A DNA stretch of 53,709 nt from JBHHYS01 sp046757645 (GTDB lineage: Bacteria; Acidobacteriota; Terriglobia; Acidiferrales; 2-02-FULL-67-57). The first letter of the stretch is position 1. The number at the start of each line of letters is the position of its first letter. The notes below the pieces were generated by a model. It worked only from the letters and a program-made list of their open reading frames with translations. It was not told the DNA's origin and made no database searches. This document shows, piece by piece, positions 1 to 6,807 of this stretch. Position numbers and translations under genes: made by a program. The stretch lies in contig JBHHYS010000002.1 of the NCBI GenBank assembly GCA_046757645.1, positions 1 to 53,709 on the forward strand, given 5' to 3'.

Positions 1-7
1 GAGGGTT

Positions 8-403
8 TTGAACTATCAGAATAGAGTGGCGATGAGGAGAGTAGTTGTGAATCGGCGATTGATTCGTCCTAGCTTGGCCGAGGTAAGAGAGCAGGCGGTA
101 ACCGGGGGACCCCCGCAACGCCGCAAGCCTGTGCCCCCCGAGCAGACCCACGCGGAGTCGTACTACTACGTCAAACAGATGCAGGCGCGGACACCGATGG
201 TGGTGGTTCTGCACGATGGGGAGGTGCTTCGCGGCACCATCGAGTGGTATGACAAGAATTGCATCAAGCTAACCCGCACCAGCGCCCCCAACTTGCTGCT
301 CTACAAGGCGAGCATCAAGTACCTCTACAAGGACGAGGAGGGCACAAGCAGCACCCCCTCCCAAGAGCCGGAAATGGCCCACGCGGGCCGCGAACGGGAG
401 TAG
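8..403 (+). CDS. hfq: Hfq-like Sm-fold RNA chaperone (divergent, acidobacterial type)
   Basis: Residues from about 55 onward fit the Sm1 and Sm2 strands of Hfq: a VVVLHDGEVLRGTIEWYDKN stretch followed by IKLTR and LLLYKASIKYLYK. Hfq forms hexameric rings that pair small RNAs with mRNAs. The usual YKH motif of the RNA-binding pore reads YKAS here, and the N-terminal glutamine of the E. coli poly-U site has no obvious match. About 50 basic, proline-containing residues precede the Sm core, and a short acidic tail follows. The frame starts with TTG at 8 and is open to the left edge; ATG at 32 is the first ATG and a good alternative start, so the 5' end is uncertain. Family assignment is solid; whether it acts as a classical Hfq is not known. 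Confidence 0.82.
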   Translation: MNYQNRVAMRRVVVNRRLIRPSLAEVREQAVTGGPPQRRKPVPPEQTHAESYYYVKQMQARTPMVVVLHDGEVLRGTIEWYDKNCIKLTRTSAPNLLLYKASIKYLYKDEEGTSSTPSQEPEMAHAGRERE

Positions 404-440
404 TTGACCCGCCCGGCTCCGGTTCACCCTTGTTCGCTCC

Positions 441-866
441 TCAGGTCTTATCCTCGGGCGGGCGGATGCTGTAGGTCAGTAAACTCTTGGCCACCAGCGC
501 CCCGGCGGTGTTCCGTATCTCGACCTCGCCCACCGCCCATCGCTTTCCCTGGCGCAACACCCGGGCATCGGCGCGCAAGCGACCTCGCTGATGGGAAGTC
601 AGGTAGTTGATCTTCATCTCCACGGTGGAGATCAAGGTAAAGCGCGGCAGCCGGGTAAAGATGGCCATGGCCAAGGCGGTGTCGGCCAGCGCCGCCAGTA
701 CGCCTCCGTGAATCCCCTGGGGGTGAGAGTGCCGCGGGCGGGCGTCCAGCGTCAGCGTAGCCCGTCCTGGGCTCAGACGGCTCAGCTTCATTCCCAACAT
801 CCGCACCGCACCCACCCGCCGGAATTTCTTCCGAATCTCGGTGTAGCGAGGTTTCTGGCTCGCCAT
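441..866 (-). CDS. PaaI/YdiI-type hotdog-fold acyl-CoA thioesterase
   Basis: A 141-residue single-domain protein with the PaaI-family signature HPQGIHGGVLAALADTALAM at about residues 47-66. The aspartate in ALADT is the position of the catalytic acid in this hotdog class. The family hydrolyses acyl- or aroyl-CoA thioesters in the cytoplasm as a tetramer or dimer. It lies 7 bases downstream of the SDR gene on the same strand and is almost certainly cotranscribed with it, so the pair may handle a shared acyl-CoA or hydroxyacyl substrate. That pathway link is inference, and the substrate cannot be read from the sequence. Confidence 0.85.
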   Translation of the reverse strand: MASQKPRYTEIRKKFRRVGAVRMLGMKLSRLSPGRATLTLDARPRHSHPQGIHGGVLAALADTALAMAIFTRLPRFTLISTVEMKINYLTSHQRGRLRADARVLRQGKRWAVGEVEIRNTAGALVAKSLLTYSIRPPEDKT

Positions 867-873
867 GCGCTTC

Positions 874-1635
874 TCAGCCGGCTGTGTAGCCCCCGTCGAG
901 GGGGAAAGCAGCGCCGGTAATCCAACTGGAATCCTCGCTGGCTAGAAAGAGAGCCAGGCGGGCCACATCCTCGGGCGTTCCCATCCGACCCAGAGGAATT
1001 TGGGCGGTTCGCCGGGCCAGCTCAGCGGCGGGGTCGCCCGCTCGTTCCAGCGATTCCCGGCCCATGGGAGTGTCCACCAGCGAGGGGCAAATGCAGTTGA
1101 CCCGAATCCCCTCCCCCGCGTGGTCGAGAGCCATGGCTTTGGTCAGGAGCACCAACCCGCCCTTGGAGGTGGCATAGGCTACGCGCCGCTTCATGCCCAC
1201 CAACCCCAGCACGGAGCCGATGTTCACGATCGATCCCCCACCGGCGCGCCGCAGTTCCGGGAGCACGTGCTTCGAGAGGAGAAACACGCCCTTGAGGTTG
1301 GTGTCCATCATCCGGTCCCAGTCGGCCTCGCCCGTCTCCTCGGCCGTGCCCGCCATCCAGTAGGCGGCGTTGTTCACCACCACGTGCAACCCATCGTATT
1401 CTTTCACCGTGCGGCCCACCAGGGCTTTGACCTCGGCTTCCCGGGTGACGTCGCAGGGCTGGGCGAAGGCCTGGCCCCCGCCGCCAGCAATGCTGCGGAC
1501 CACCGCCTCCAGCGGCTGTTGACGCCGCCCGGCCAGCACCACTGCCGCTCCTTTCCGGACAAACAATTCGGCGCAGGCACGCCCGATGCCGCTTCCCGCC
1601 CCGGTTACAATCGCAACCTTTCCCGCCAGCTTCAT
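874..1635 (-). CDS. SDR-family oxidoreductase (FabG-like)
   Basis: A classical 253-residue short-chain dehydrogenase. The dinucleotide-binding TGAGSGIG motif is near residues 12-19, NNAA near 88-91, the catalytic Ser in VNIGSVLG near 142, and the YATSK catalytic Tyr/Lys pair near 155-159. The C-terminal PLGRMGTPEDVARLALFLAS and ITGAAFPLDGGY segments are typical of FabG-like enzymes. It should reduce a keto group or oxidise an alcohol with NAD(P)H/NAD(P)+; the substrate is unknown. It is the first gene of a two-gene unit with the thioesterase. It diverges from bshA across a 112-base region with paired TGTTAGAGTG elements. Confidence 0.88.
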   Translation of the reverse strand: MKLAGKVAIVTGAGSGIGRACAELFVRKGAAVVLAGRRQQPLEAVVRSIAGGGGQAFAQPCDVTREAEVKALVGRTVKEYDGLHVVVNNAAYWMAGTAEETGEADWDRMMDTNLKGVFLLSKHVLPELRRAGGGSIVNIGSVLGLVGMKRRVAYATSKGGLVLLTKAMALDHAGEGIRVNCICPSLVDTPMGRESLERAGDPAAELARRTAQIPLGRMGTPEDVARLALFLASEDSSWITGAAFPLDGGYTAG

Positions 1636-1661
1636 CGCAAAAAATAAAAGGAAAAGCAGCG

Positions 1662-1739
1662 CACTCTAACACGCAGGCGCGTCTAAAGTCTATTGGGGCC
1701 GAGGAGCCTTGCGAGGGTGAAACGGCGTCTGTTAGAGTG
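1662..1739. promoter_or_regulatory. Divergent promoter region with inverted TGTTAGAGTG elements
   Basis: CACTCTAACA at 1662-1671 and TGTTAGAGTG at 1730-1739 are perfect 10-base inverted copies with 58 bases between them, one pointing at each divergent gene. Each contains TAGAGT, a plausible -10 hexamer. For bshA a TTGCGA at 1709-1714 lies 18 bases upstream of TAGAGT (1733-1738), which puts the predicted transcript start only 2-4 bases before the bshA ATG. The elements could be two -10 boxes, a pair of operator half-sites, or both. Confidence 0.5.
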
Positions 1740-1747
1740 AGCGCGGC

Positions 1748-2893
1748 ATGAGGATCGGAATCACTTGCTATCCCACCTATGGCGGCAGCGGGGTGGTGGC
1801 GACCGAGCTGGGCATGGAGCTGGCCGCCCGCGGGCATGAAATCCACTTCATCAGCTACGCGCAGCCCATCCGCCTGACGGAGTTCAACAGCCAACCCGAC
1901 GTGCTCCAGCGCATTTCCTACCACGAAGTCGAGGTGATGGCCTACCCGCTCTTCGACTACCCACCCTACGCCCTTTCGCTGGCCACCAAGATGGCCGAGG
2001 TGGCCGAGCACTATGCGCTCGACCTGCTCCATGTCCACTACGCCATCCCGCACTCGGTCAGCGCCTATCTGGCCCAGGCGATGCTGGCCCCGCGCTCCTT
2101 GCCCTTCGTCACCACCCTGCACGGCACCGACATCACCTTGGTGGGCCAAGACCGCTCCTTCCTTCCCATCACCCGCTTCGCCATTGAACAGTCGAGCGGC
2201 GTCACCGCCGTCTCCCACTACCTGCGCGAGGTCACCCGGCGGGAGTTCAGCGTGCAAAAGCCCATCGAAGTCATCACCAACTTCGTCAACTGCGACCGCT
2301 ACAAACGCTGCCCGGACCCCCACCGCCGCCAGCCGTTCAGCCCCCGGGGGGAATTTCTCATCGCCCACCTCTCCAACTTCCGTCCGGTCAAGCGCATTCC
2401 CGACGTGATTGAAGTTTTCGGTCGGGTTCGGGAGAAGTTACCGGCGCGTCTGCTCCTGATTGGCGACGGCCCGGAACGCACCAACGCCGAATACCTGGTG
2501 CGGCAGAAAGGCATCAGCGACGACGTGGTCTTTCTCGGTAAGCAAGACGCCGTGCAGGAAAAACTCGGGCTGTGCGATTTGTTTTTGCTGCCCAGCGAGC
2601 TGGAGTCCTTCGGGCTCGCCGCCCTGGAAGCAATGGCCTGCGAGGTGCCGGTGATTGCCAGCGACGTGGGCGGCCTGCGCGAGCTGATTCATCCGGGAGA
2701 AGACGGCTGCCTGGTGCCCCCGCGCGACATTGACACCATGGCCCGCTGCGCTCTCGAACTGCTCACCCAGCCGGAGCGCGCCCGGGAGATGGGTCGCCGC
2801 GCCCGGGAGAGCGCCCAGGCTCGCTTCTGCTCCACCCTGATCATTCCCCGCTACGAGGCCTTCTACCAGCAAATCCTCGACCAGGCCGGATAA
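1748..2893 (+). CDS. bshA: N-acetyl-alpha-D-glucosaminyl L-malate synthase (bacillithiol pathway)
   Basis: A 381-residue GT4-family glycosyltransferase. Its start, MRIGITCYPTYGGSGVVATE, is the hallmark of BshA, which joins UDP-GlcNAc to L-malate in the first step of bacillithiol synthesis. Other family features are SYAQPIRL near residue 37, the LLHVHYAIPHS segment, LHGTDITLVGQD, and the GT4 C-terminal ELESFGLAALEAMACEVPVI donor-binding loop. Length is normal. No bshB or bshC lies in the window, so later steps must be encoded elsewhere. There is no clear Shine-Dalgarno sequence, and a -10-like box sits 9 bases before the ATG, so the mRNA may be nearly leaderless. The start is fixed by the conserved N-terminus. 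Confidence 0.93.
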   Translation: MRIGITCYPTYGGSGVVATELGMELAARGHEIHFISYAQPIRLTEFNSQPDVLQRISYHEVEVMAYPLFDYPPYALSLATKMAEVAEHYALDLLHVHYAIPHSVSAYLAQAMLAPRSLPFVTTLHGTDITLVGQDRSFLPITRFAIEQSSGVTAVSHYLREVTRREFSVQKPIEVITNFVNCDRYKRCPDPHRRQPFSPRGEFLIAHLSNFRPVKRIPDVIEVFGRVREKLPARLLLIGDGPERTNAEYLVRQKGISDDVVFLGKQDAVQEKLGLCDLFLLPSELESFGLAALEAMACEVPVIASDVGGLRELIHPGEDGCLVPPRDIDTMARCALELLTQPERAREMGRRARESAQARFCSTLIIPRYEAFYQQILDQAG

Positions 2894-2937
2894 GAAGCGG
2901 AAGCCCCCTAACCGCCGAATCCTTTGGCGACAGGCAG

Positions 2938-4236
2938 CTACCCGAGAGACACTTCGGGGAGTTCGATGTGGATGGTGGTACCAAGCCCGGGCAGACTCTC
3001 GATTCTGAGCACGTAGTCCGTCCCGTAGAGCACCTTCAGCCGCTCGATGACGTTGCTGATGCCGATGCCGCTGCCGTAAATCTCTGCGATGCGTTCCTGG
3101 GCGATCCCCACCCCGTTGTCCTCCACCTCGATCACCAGCCGCCCATCCAGCCGCGCCGTCCGCAGCCGCACCTCGCCCCCATCAATGCGGGGGGCCAGCC
3201 CGTGGCGGATGGAGTTTTCGATCAGGGGTTGCAGGAGCATGCTGGGGACAATGGCATCCAGGGTCTGCTCGTCAATCTGCTTGTGAAACTGCAGTTTTTC
3301 CGGGCCGAACCGCTGCATCTCGATGTCCAGGTAGTCGTCAATAAACTCCAACTCTTGCCGCAAGGGCACAAAGCTCTCATGCTTGCGAAGCAGGCGGCGC
3401 AGAATGTTGGATAGCTTGACCAGCAGCTCGCGCGCCGCGTCCGGGTTGAGGCGCGTCAGCGAGCCAACCGTATTCAGGGTATTGAAGAGAAAGTGCGGGT
3501 TGATCCGGCTGGTCAGCGCCTCCATGCGCGCCGCGAGCAGCGATTGCTCCCGTTCCTGCAATTTGATCTGGATGCGGGTGTTGTTCCAGATCATCAGCGA
3601 GACCGCGACCCCGAAAGTGGTTCCCAGCACCGGCAAGACCAGCATCCACCTCTCTTCCGCGCCCAGGTAGTAGAGCGCTCCGGGGAATATCTGCCCCAAG
3701 CCGATGCGCGATAGCTCCAGCCCGGCGGACATCAGTAGAGGGAGTATCTGCCACGTCCCCTCCCCTTTGGCGAACAGCCTGTACACCCACCGGGGTACGC
3801 TCAGGAAAACAAAGGGTCCGAAGTTCCATACCCGCTCTTTGTTCACACACAGCTCGCGCAGCACGCCGCCCACCGCGCCGCAGAGCACCCCAAAGGGCAG
3901 CGACAGCAATTCCTCGTTGAAGAAAGCGGGCAGGGCCACTAGGGTTCCCACCATCATCCCTGTCGTCCGCCCGCCCACCAGGCCAGCCACCAAGGCCCCT
4001 TCCAGACTCACGTCCGTCGCCTTGTAGCCAAGCAGGATGCGGGTGAGGACTCCGAGGGCTACGGGGGGCCCGTAGAGCAACACAAAGAGCAAGCGTTCGT
4101 CCAGGCTCCGCTCCTCTTTGAGCAGCACGCGCTGGAAGAGGGTTGAGCGCGCAATCAGCGCGGCAATCGAGGAGGCCACGGCCAACCGGAACAGCAGAGT
4201 GAAAACTATATCTTGGAGAGGAAGCCCCTGCCCCAT
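2938..4236 (-). CDS. LytS/YehU-type sensor histidine kinase (orphan)
   Basis: A 432-residue membrane kinase. The first ~215 residues carry about six hydrophobic segments resembling the 5TM-LYT sensor module. A short coiled linker follows, then the His-kinase box RINPHFLFNTLNTVGSL at about 244-260, whose histidine is the expected phosphoacceptor. The HATPase domain has an N-box NSIRHGL and G-box DNGVGI plus a GSGIGISN loop. Partners of this class are usually LytTR response regulators, but none is adjacent, so it is an orphan here. An AAGGAGG-like Shine-Dalgarno precedes the ATG. It faces away from ribA across about 100 bases and converges on bshA. The signal is unknown. Confidence 0.87.
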   Translation of the reverse strand: MGQGLPLQDIVFTLLFRLAVASSIAALIARSTLFQRVLLKEERSLDERLLFVLLYGPPVALGVLTRILLGYKATDVSLEGALVAGLVGGRTTGMMVGTLVALPAFFNEELLSLPFGVLCGAVGGVLRELCVNKERVWNFGPFVFLSVPRWVYRLFAKGEGTWQILPLLMSAGLELSRIGLGQIFPGALYYLGAEERWMLVLPVLGTTFGVAVSLMIWNNTRIQIKLQEREQSLLAARMEALTSRINPHFLFNTLNTVGSLTRLNPDAARELLVKLSNILRRLLRKHESFVPLRQELEFIDDYLDIEMQRFGPEKLQFHKQIDEQTLDAIVPSMLLQPLIENSIRHGLAPRIDGGEVRLRTARLDGRLVIEVEDNGVGIAQERIAEIYGSGIGISNVIERLKVLYGTDYVLRIESLPGLGTTIHIELPEVSLG

Positions 4237-4298
4237 GCCCCTCCTTCGCTGTGCTTACGGTAGCAGCAGGACGCTTGGCTTGTAAAGCCGCCGCCGGG

Positions 4299-4327
4299 TT
4301 GCTTACCTATGTGCCCACGCCTATAAT
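4299..4327 (+). promoter_or_regulatory. ribA promoter, predicted leaderless start
   Basis: TTGCTT at 4299-4304, a 17-base spacer, then a perfect TATAAT at 4322-4327. The start codon GTG is at 4334, exactly where transcription would be expected to begin, and no Shine-Dalgarno sequence precedes it. This points to a leaderless ribA mRNA. Confidence 0.65.
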
Positions 4328-4333
4328 GGCCGG

Positions 4334-4945
4334 GTGAAGAAAAAAAAGAACGCCCGCCTGCACCTCCGCAAGGCGGCCGAAGCCCGCCTTCCCACCCGCT
4401 TCGGCTTTTTCCGCATTCTCGGCCTGGAGAACAATCGCCGGGAGTGGCTCGTGGCACTGGTCAAGGGCAACCTGAGCCGCGCCGGCGCCCCCTTGGTGCG
4501 TATCCACTCCCAGTGCCTCACCGGCGACGTCTTTGGGTCGTCGCGGTGCGATTGCCGCGCCCAACTCGAACTCGCTCTGAAACAAATCGCCCGCCAGGGT
4601 GCCGGGGTGCTCGTCTATGAACCCCAGGAAGGCCGGGGCATCGGCCTAATCAACAAGCTCATGGCCTATGAATTGCAAGACCAGGGCCTGGATACGGTGG
4701 AGGCCAACCGGCGTCTCGGTTTCCCCCCCGACCGCCGGGACTATGCCCTGGTGGCGGCCGCCCTGCGCTTCCTCAAGCTGAGGCAGGTCCGTCTGCTCTC
4801 CAACAATCCCGACAAAGTCGTGGCCCTTGAGCGTGCGGGGATCCGCGTGGTGGAGCGCCTTCCCTGCCAGCCGAACTCCACTCGAGGCCACCGCACTTAC
4901 CTGCGGGTGAAAAAGAGAAAACTCGGCCACCTGCTGGCGCTGTAG
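4334..4945 (+). CDS. ribA: GTP cyclohydrolase II (riboflavin biosynthesis)
   Basis: A 203-residue stand-alone GTP cyclohydrolase II, which opens GTP to 2,5-diamino-6-ribosylamino-pyrimidinone phosphate, formate and pyrophosphate. The zinc site is intact: HSQCLTGDVFGSSRCDC gives Cys61, Cys72 and Cys74. Catalytic residues matching E. coli Tyr105, Asp126 and Arg128 are Tyr112, Asp133 and Arg135. The substrate loop reads YEPQEGRGIGL where most homologues have an Arg before the QEGR; this one has Pro. There is no fused RibB (DHBP synthase) domain, unlike many bacterial RibBA proteins. The GTG start is preferred because the -10 box ends six bases upstream and the lysine-rich N-terminus follows directly. 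It converges on thiS. Confidence 0.93.
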   Translation: MKKKKNARLHLRKAAEARLPTRFGFFRILGLENNRREWLVALVKGNLSRAGAPLVRIHSQCLTGDVFGSSRCDCRAQLELALKQIARQGAGVLVYEPQEGRGIGLINKLMAYELQDQGLDTVEANRRLGFPPDRRDYALVAAALRFLKLRQVRLLSNNPDKVVALERAGIRVVERLPCQPNSTRGHRTYLRVKKRKLGHLLAL

Positions 4946-4978
4946 CCGGGGTCGCCCCGAGCGGGGAGAGAAACCGCC

Positions 4979-5179
4979 CTAGCCACCACCCACCAGGTGC
5001 ACGATCTCCAGCTGGTCTCCGGCCTCGACTCTCACTGCCGGCCAGCGCTCCCGCTTGACTATTTCCCGGTTCCGCTCAATCGCCACCCGCTCTTCGCTCA
5101 CCTTCAAGTGGCGAAGCAGATCACGCAAGCTGAGGGTGTCGGGGACCTCGCGCACTTCTCCGTTGATGGTGACCTGCAT
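4979..5179 (-). CDS. thiS: ThiS-like sulfur-carrier protein
   Basis: A 66-residue ubiquitin-fold protein beginning MQVTINGEVREV and ending in LVGGG, so it has the C-terminal Gly-Gly that is adenylated and thiocarboxylated in ThiS. In thiamine synthesis this thiocarboxylate gives sulfur to thiazole formation by ThiG. The start overlaps the stop of the upstream unknown gene (TGATG), so the two are translationally coupled. No thiF, thiG or thiH is nearby. Related small carriers such as MoaD end the same way, and molybdopterin genes do occur 26 kb away in this window. The ThiS-like length and sequence still favour the thiazole role. Confidence 0.82.
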   Translation of the reverse strand: MQVTINGEVREVPDTLSLRDLLRHLKVSEERVAIERNREIVKRERWPAVRVEAGDQLEIVHLVGGG

Positions 5180-5778
5180 CAGGTCTTGTTTTTGGGCTTG
5201 GGACGTATGGTGTACTTGATTTCGTCTTCGCCCTCGGCGGAGGTTGCCTGGATCAGCAGTTGCGCTCCGCCGGGGCCCAGCCGCGGCATATGGAACTGCA
5301 GCTCTGCCTCTCCGTCGGCCCCGGTTTTTGCCTCAAACTCGTAGGGATGAGGGGTCCCGGTGTGTAGCGAGACGAGCACGCGAGCGCCCGGCAGCGGTGT
5401 TCCCCCGTCGCGTTTGCTGACCACCACTTTGAGGGTTGCTGTCCTCCCCTTCAGAAACGTGGCTGGGTTCAGTAACTGCACGCCGATACCGCTTGGCACT
5501 ACCTCCGTCTCGAGCTGCCCCATCTCCGGCAGCCGGCCGCCGCGTACTTCTTCGATGATCTCCTTGTGCTGGCGTTCCAACATGGCTTGCAGCTCGGATT
5601 CGCTGAAGTCCGGGGATACCAGGAAATCGCGGTAACTCGTACCGCGCCGCGCCAGCACCCACCCCTTGACGTAAACCGTAGTGTCGAGGATGGGGTTGTT
5701 GACACCCCGATCCTCCGTCTGCACGTGAAAGACGGTGTCGCCCACTTTAACGTTAGTGTTGAACCCGAAGACCGGCAT
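5179..5778 (-). CDS. Conserved protein of unknown function, coupled to thiS
   Basis: About 199 residues beginning MPVFGFNTNVKVGDTVFHVQTEDRG, a start shared in my recollection by acidobacterial and deltaproteobacterial unknown proteins. The N-terminal ~70 residues look like a small beta-rich module with a FHVQTED core. A short helical stretch (SESELQAMLERQHKEIIEEV, about 76-95) follows. The C-terminal ~90 residues (ATLKVVVSKRDG...GARVLVSL...GADGEAELQFHMP) resemble an Ig-like or carboxypeptidase-regulatory beta-sandwich. No signal peptide or membrane segment is visible. An in-frame ATG 22 codons upstream (5844) is possible but gives low-complexity residues, so the internal ATG is chosen. Function is not known. 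Confidence 0.72.
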   Translation of the reverse strand: MPVFGFNTNVKVGDTVFHVQTEDRGVNNPILDTTVYVKGWVLARRGTSYRDFLVSPDFSESELQAMLERQHKEIIEEVRGGRLPEMGQLETEVVPSGIGVQLLNPATFLKGRTATLKVVVSKRDGGTPLPGARVLVSLHTGTPHPYEFEAKTGADGEAELQFHMPRLGPGGAQLLIQATSAEGEDEIKYTIRPKPKNKT

Positions 5779-5837
5779 TCCCGAACCCGCCCCCGACCAT
5801 CGCTCGGCGGGCGCTTGCCGCCCCGGCCCGCCCCGGC

Positions 5838-5866
5838 TTGACATCCCCAGGGAGCAACCCTATAGT
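5838..5866 (+). promoter_or_regulatory. Sigma-70-type promoter of nuo cluster 1
   Basis: A perfect TTGACA at 5838-5843, a 17-base spacer and TATAGT at 5861-5866. Predicted transcription starts near 5873, leaving a leader of about 60 bases before nuoA. It is the best promoter in the window, as expected for a constitutive respiratory operon. Confidence 0.8.
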
Positions 5867-5898
5867 CGCGGGTTAGCGTTTTTTCGCGGGCGTCCGCC

Positions 5899-5907
5899 AT
5901 TATAGCA
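5899..5907 (-). promoter_or_regulatory. Extended -10 promoter for the unknown gene/thiS unit
   Basis: On the minus strand TGC directly precedes TATAAT (plus positions 5899-5907), an extended -10 element with no obvious -35. It would drive the unknown gene and thiS with a leader of about 110 bases. It lies inside the leader of the divergent nuo transcript, so the two transcripts overlap at their 5' ends. Confidence 0.45.
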
Positions 5908-5933
5908 TCGCCGCCGTCCCGCGCCCCAACAGG

Positions 5934-6305
5934 ATGAACCAGAGCTACTTATCCAACTACGCGCCTATTCTCATCCACCTCGTGTTGGTGGCCGGTCTGG
6001 CAGCGGCCATGATGCTGGTTTCCTGGCTGGTGGGCGAACACCGCCCCACCCGAAGCAAACTCACTCCGTATGAGTGCGGTATCCTTCCCACCGGCGACGC
6101 CCGCCAACCCATGGCGGTCAAGTTCTATCTGGTGGCGATGATTTTCATCCTTTTCGATGTGGAAGCGATGTTTCTCTTTCCCTGGGCCGTCATCTACCGG
6201 GAGCTGCGAATGTTCGGGTTCGTCGAGATGTTCCTCTACATCCTGATTTTGCTGGTCGGCTACATCTACTTGTGGAAAAAGGGCGCTCTCGACTGGGGTG
6301 CCTGA
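5934..6305 (+). CDS. nuoA: NADH-quinone oxidoreductase subunit A (cluster 1)
   Basis: A 123-residue membrane subunit of complex I with three hydrophobic helices. The conserved loop TPYECGILPTGDARQPMAVKFY (shared core YECG and KFY) sits at the quinone-cavity side, and FDVEAMFLFPWA marks helix 2. It is the first gene of the plus-strand nuo operon, about 60 bases after the predicted transcription start. nuoB normally follows nuoA; here nuoC follows with no room for another gene. A second nuoA lies at 30.2 kb. Confidence 0.95.
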   Translation: MNQSYLSNYAPILIHLVLVAGLAAAMMLVSWLVGEHRPTRSKLTPYECGILPTGDARQPMAVKFYLVAMIFILFDVEAMFLFPWAVIYRELRMFGFVEMFLYILILLVGYIYLWKKGALDWGA

Positions 6306-6327
6306 GACCGGCCCCAGGCAAAAACTC

Positions 6328-6807
6328 ATGACTACCTCCCCGGGATTGGCCGCACGTCCTGCGGTGCGAAAGCTGCAATCCTTCCACCCCCGCGCGGTGT
6401 CGGCGGCCAGCGAGTTTCGCGGCCAACTGACGGTTGTGACCCCGCCCGAATTGATTCGCGAGGTCTGCGAGTTCCTGCGCAGCGATCCCGAACTGCGGTT
6501 CAACTTTCTGGTGGATATCACCGCTGTGGACCGCTACCCGATCGAGCCCCGATTCGAAGTTGTTTATCACCTGCGCTCCATGACCACCGGGAAGCGCCTG
6601 CGCCTCAAAGCCTTGCTCTCGGGGGATGATCCCCGGATTGATTCGCTCTTCGGACTCTGGCCTGCCGCCGATATGCTGGAACGCGAAGTCTACGACCTCT
6701 TCGGCATTCGCTTCGACGGTCACCCCAACCTGCGCCGCCTGCTGATGCCGGAGGATTGGGAGGGCCATCCCCTGCGCAAGGACTATCCGGTGGAAGGGTA
6801 CCGCTAA
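6328..6807 (+). CDS. nuoC: NADH-quinone oxidoreductase subunit C (cluster 1)
   Basis: A 159-residue hydrophilic subunit (30-kDa homologue) that helps cradle the NuoD/NuoB interface in the peripheral arm. Signatures are DITAVDRYP near residue 60 and EREVYDLFGIRFDGHPNL with MPEDWEGHPLRKDYP at the C-terminus. ATG at 6328 is chosen, 22 bases after the nuoA stop; an in-frame GTG at 6298 would overlap nuoA and add ten unlikely residues. It is coupled to nuoD through a TAATG overlap. It is not fused to NuoD or NuoB. Confidence 0.93.
   Translation: MTTSPGLAARPAVRKLQSFHPRAVSAASEFRGQLTVVTPPELIREVCEFLRSDPELRFNFLVDITAVDRYPIEPRFEVVYHLRSMTTGKRLRLKALLSGDDPRIDSLFGLWPAADMLEREVYDLFGIRFDGHPNLRRLLMPEDWEGHPLRKDYPVEGYR

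Noticed and set aside
1022..2368. A 448-codon minus-strand frame across the SDR gene and bshA
   Set aside because: It overlaps two clear genes in other frames and crosses their divergent promoter region.
4946..4978. Terminator after ribA (CCCC/GGGG repeat)
   Set aside because: The stem is only about four bases and lacks a T-run.
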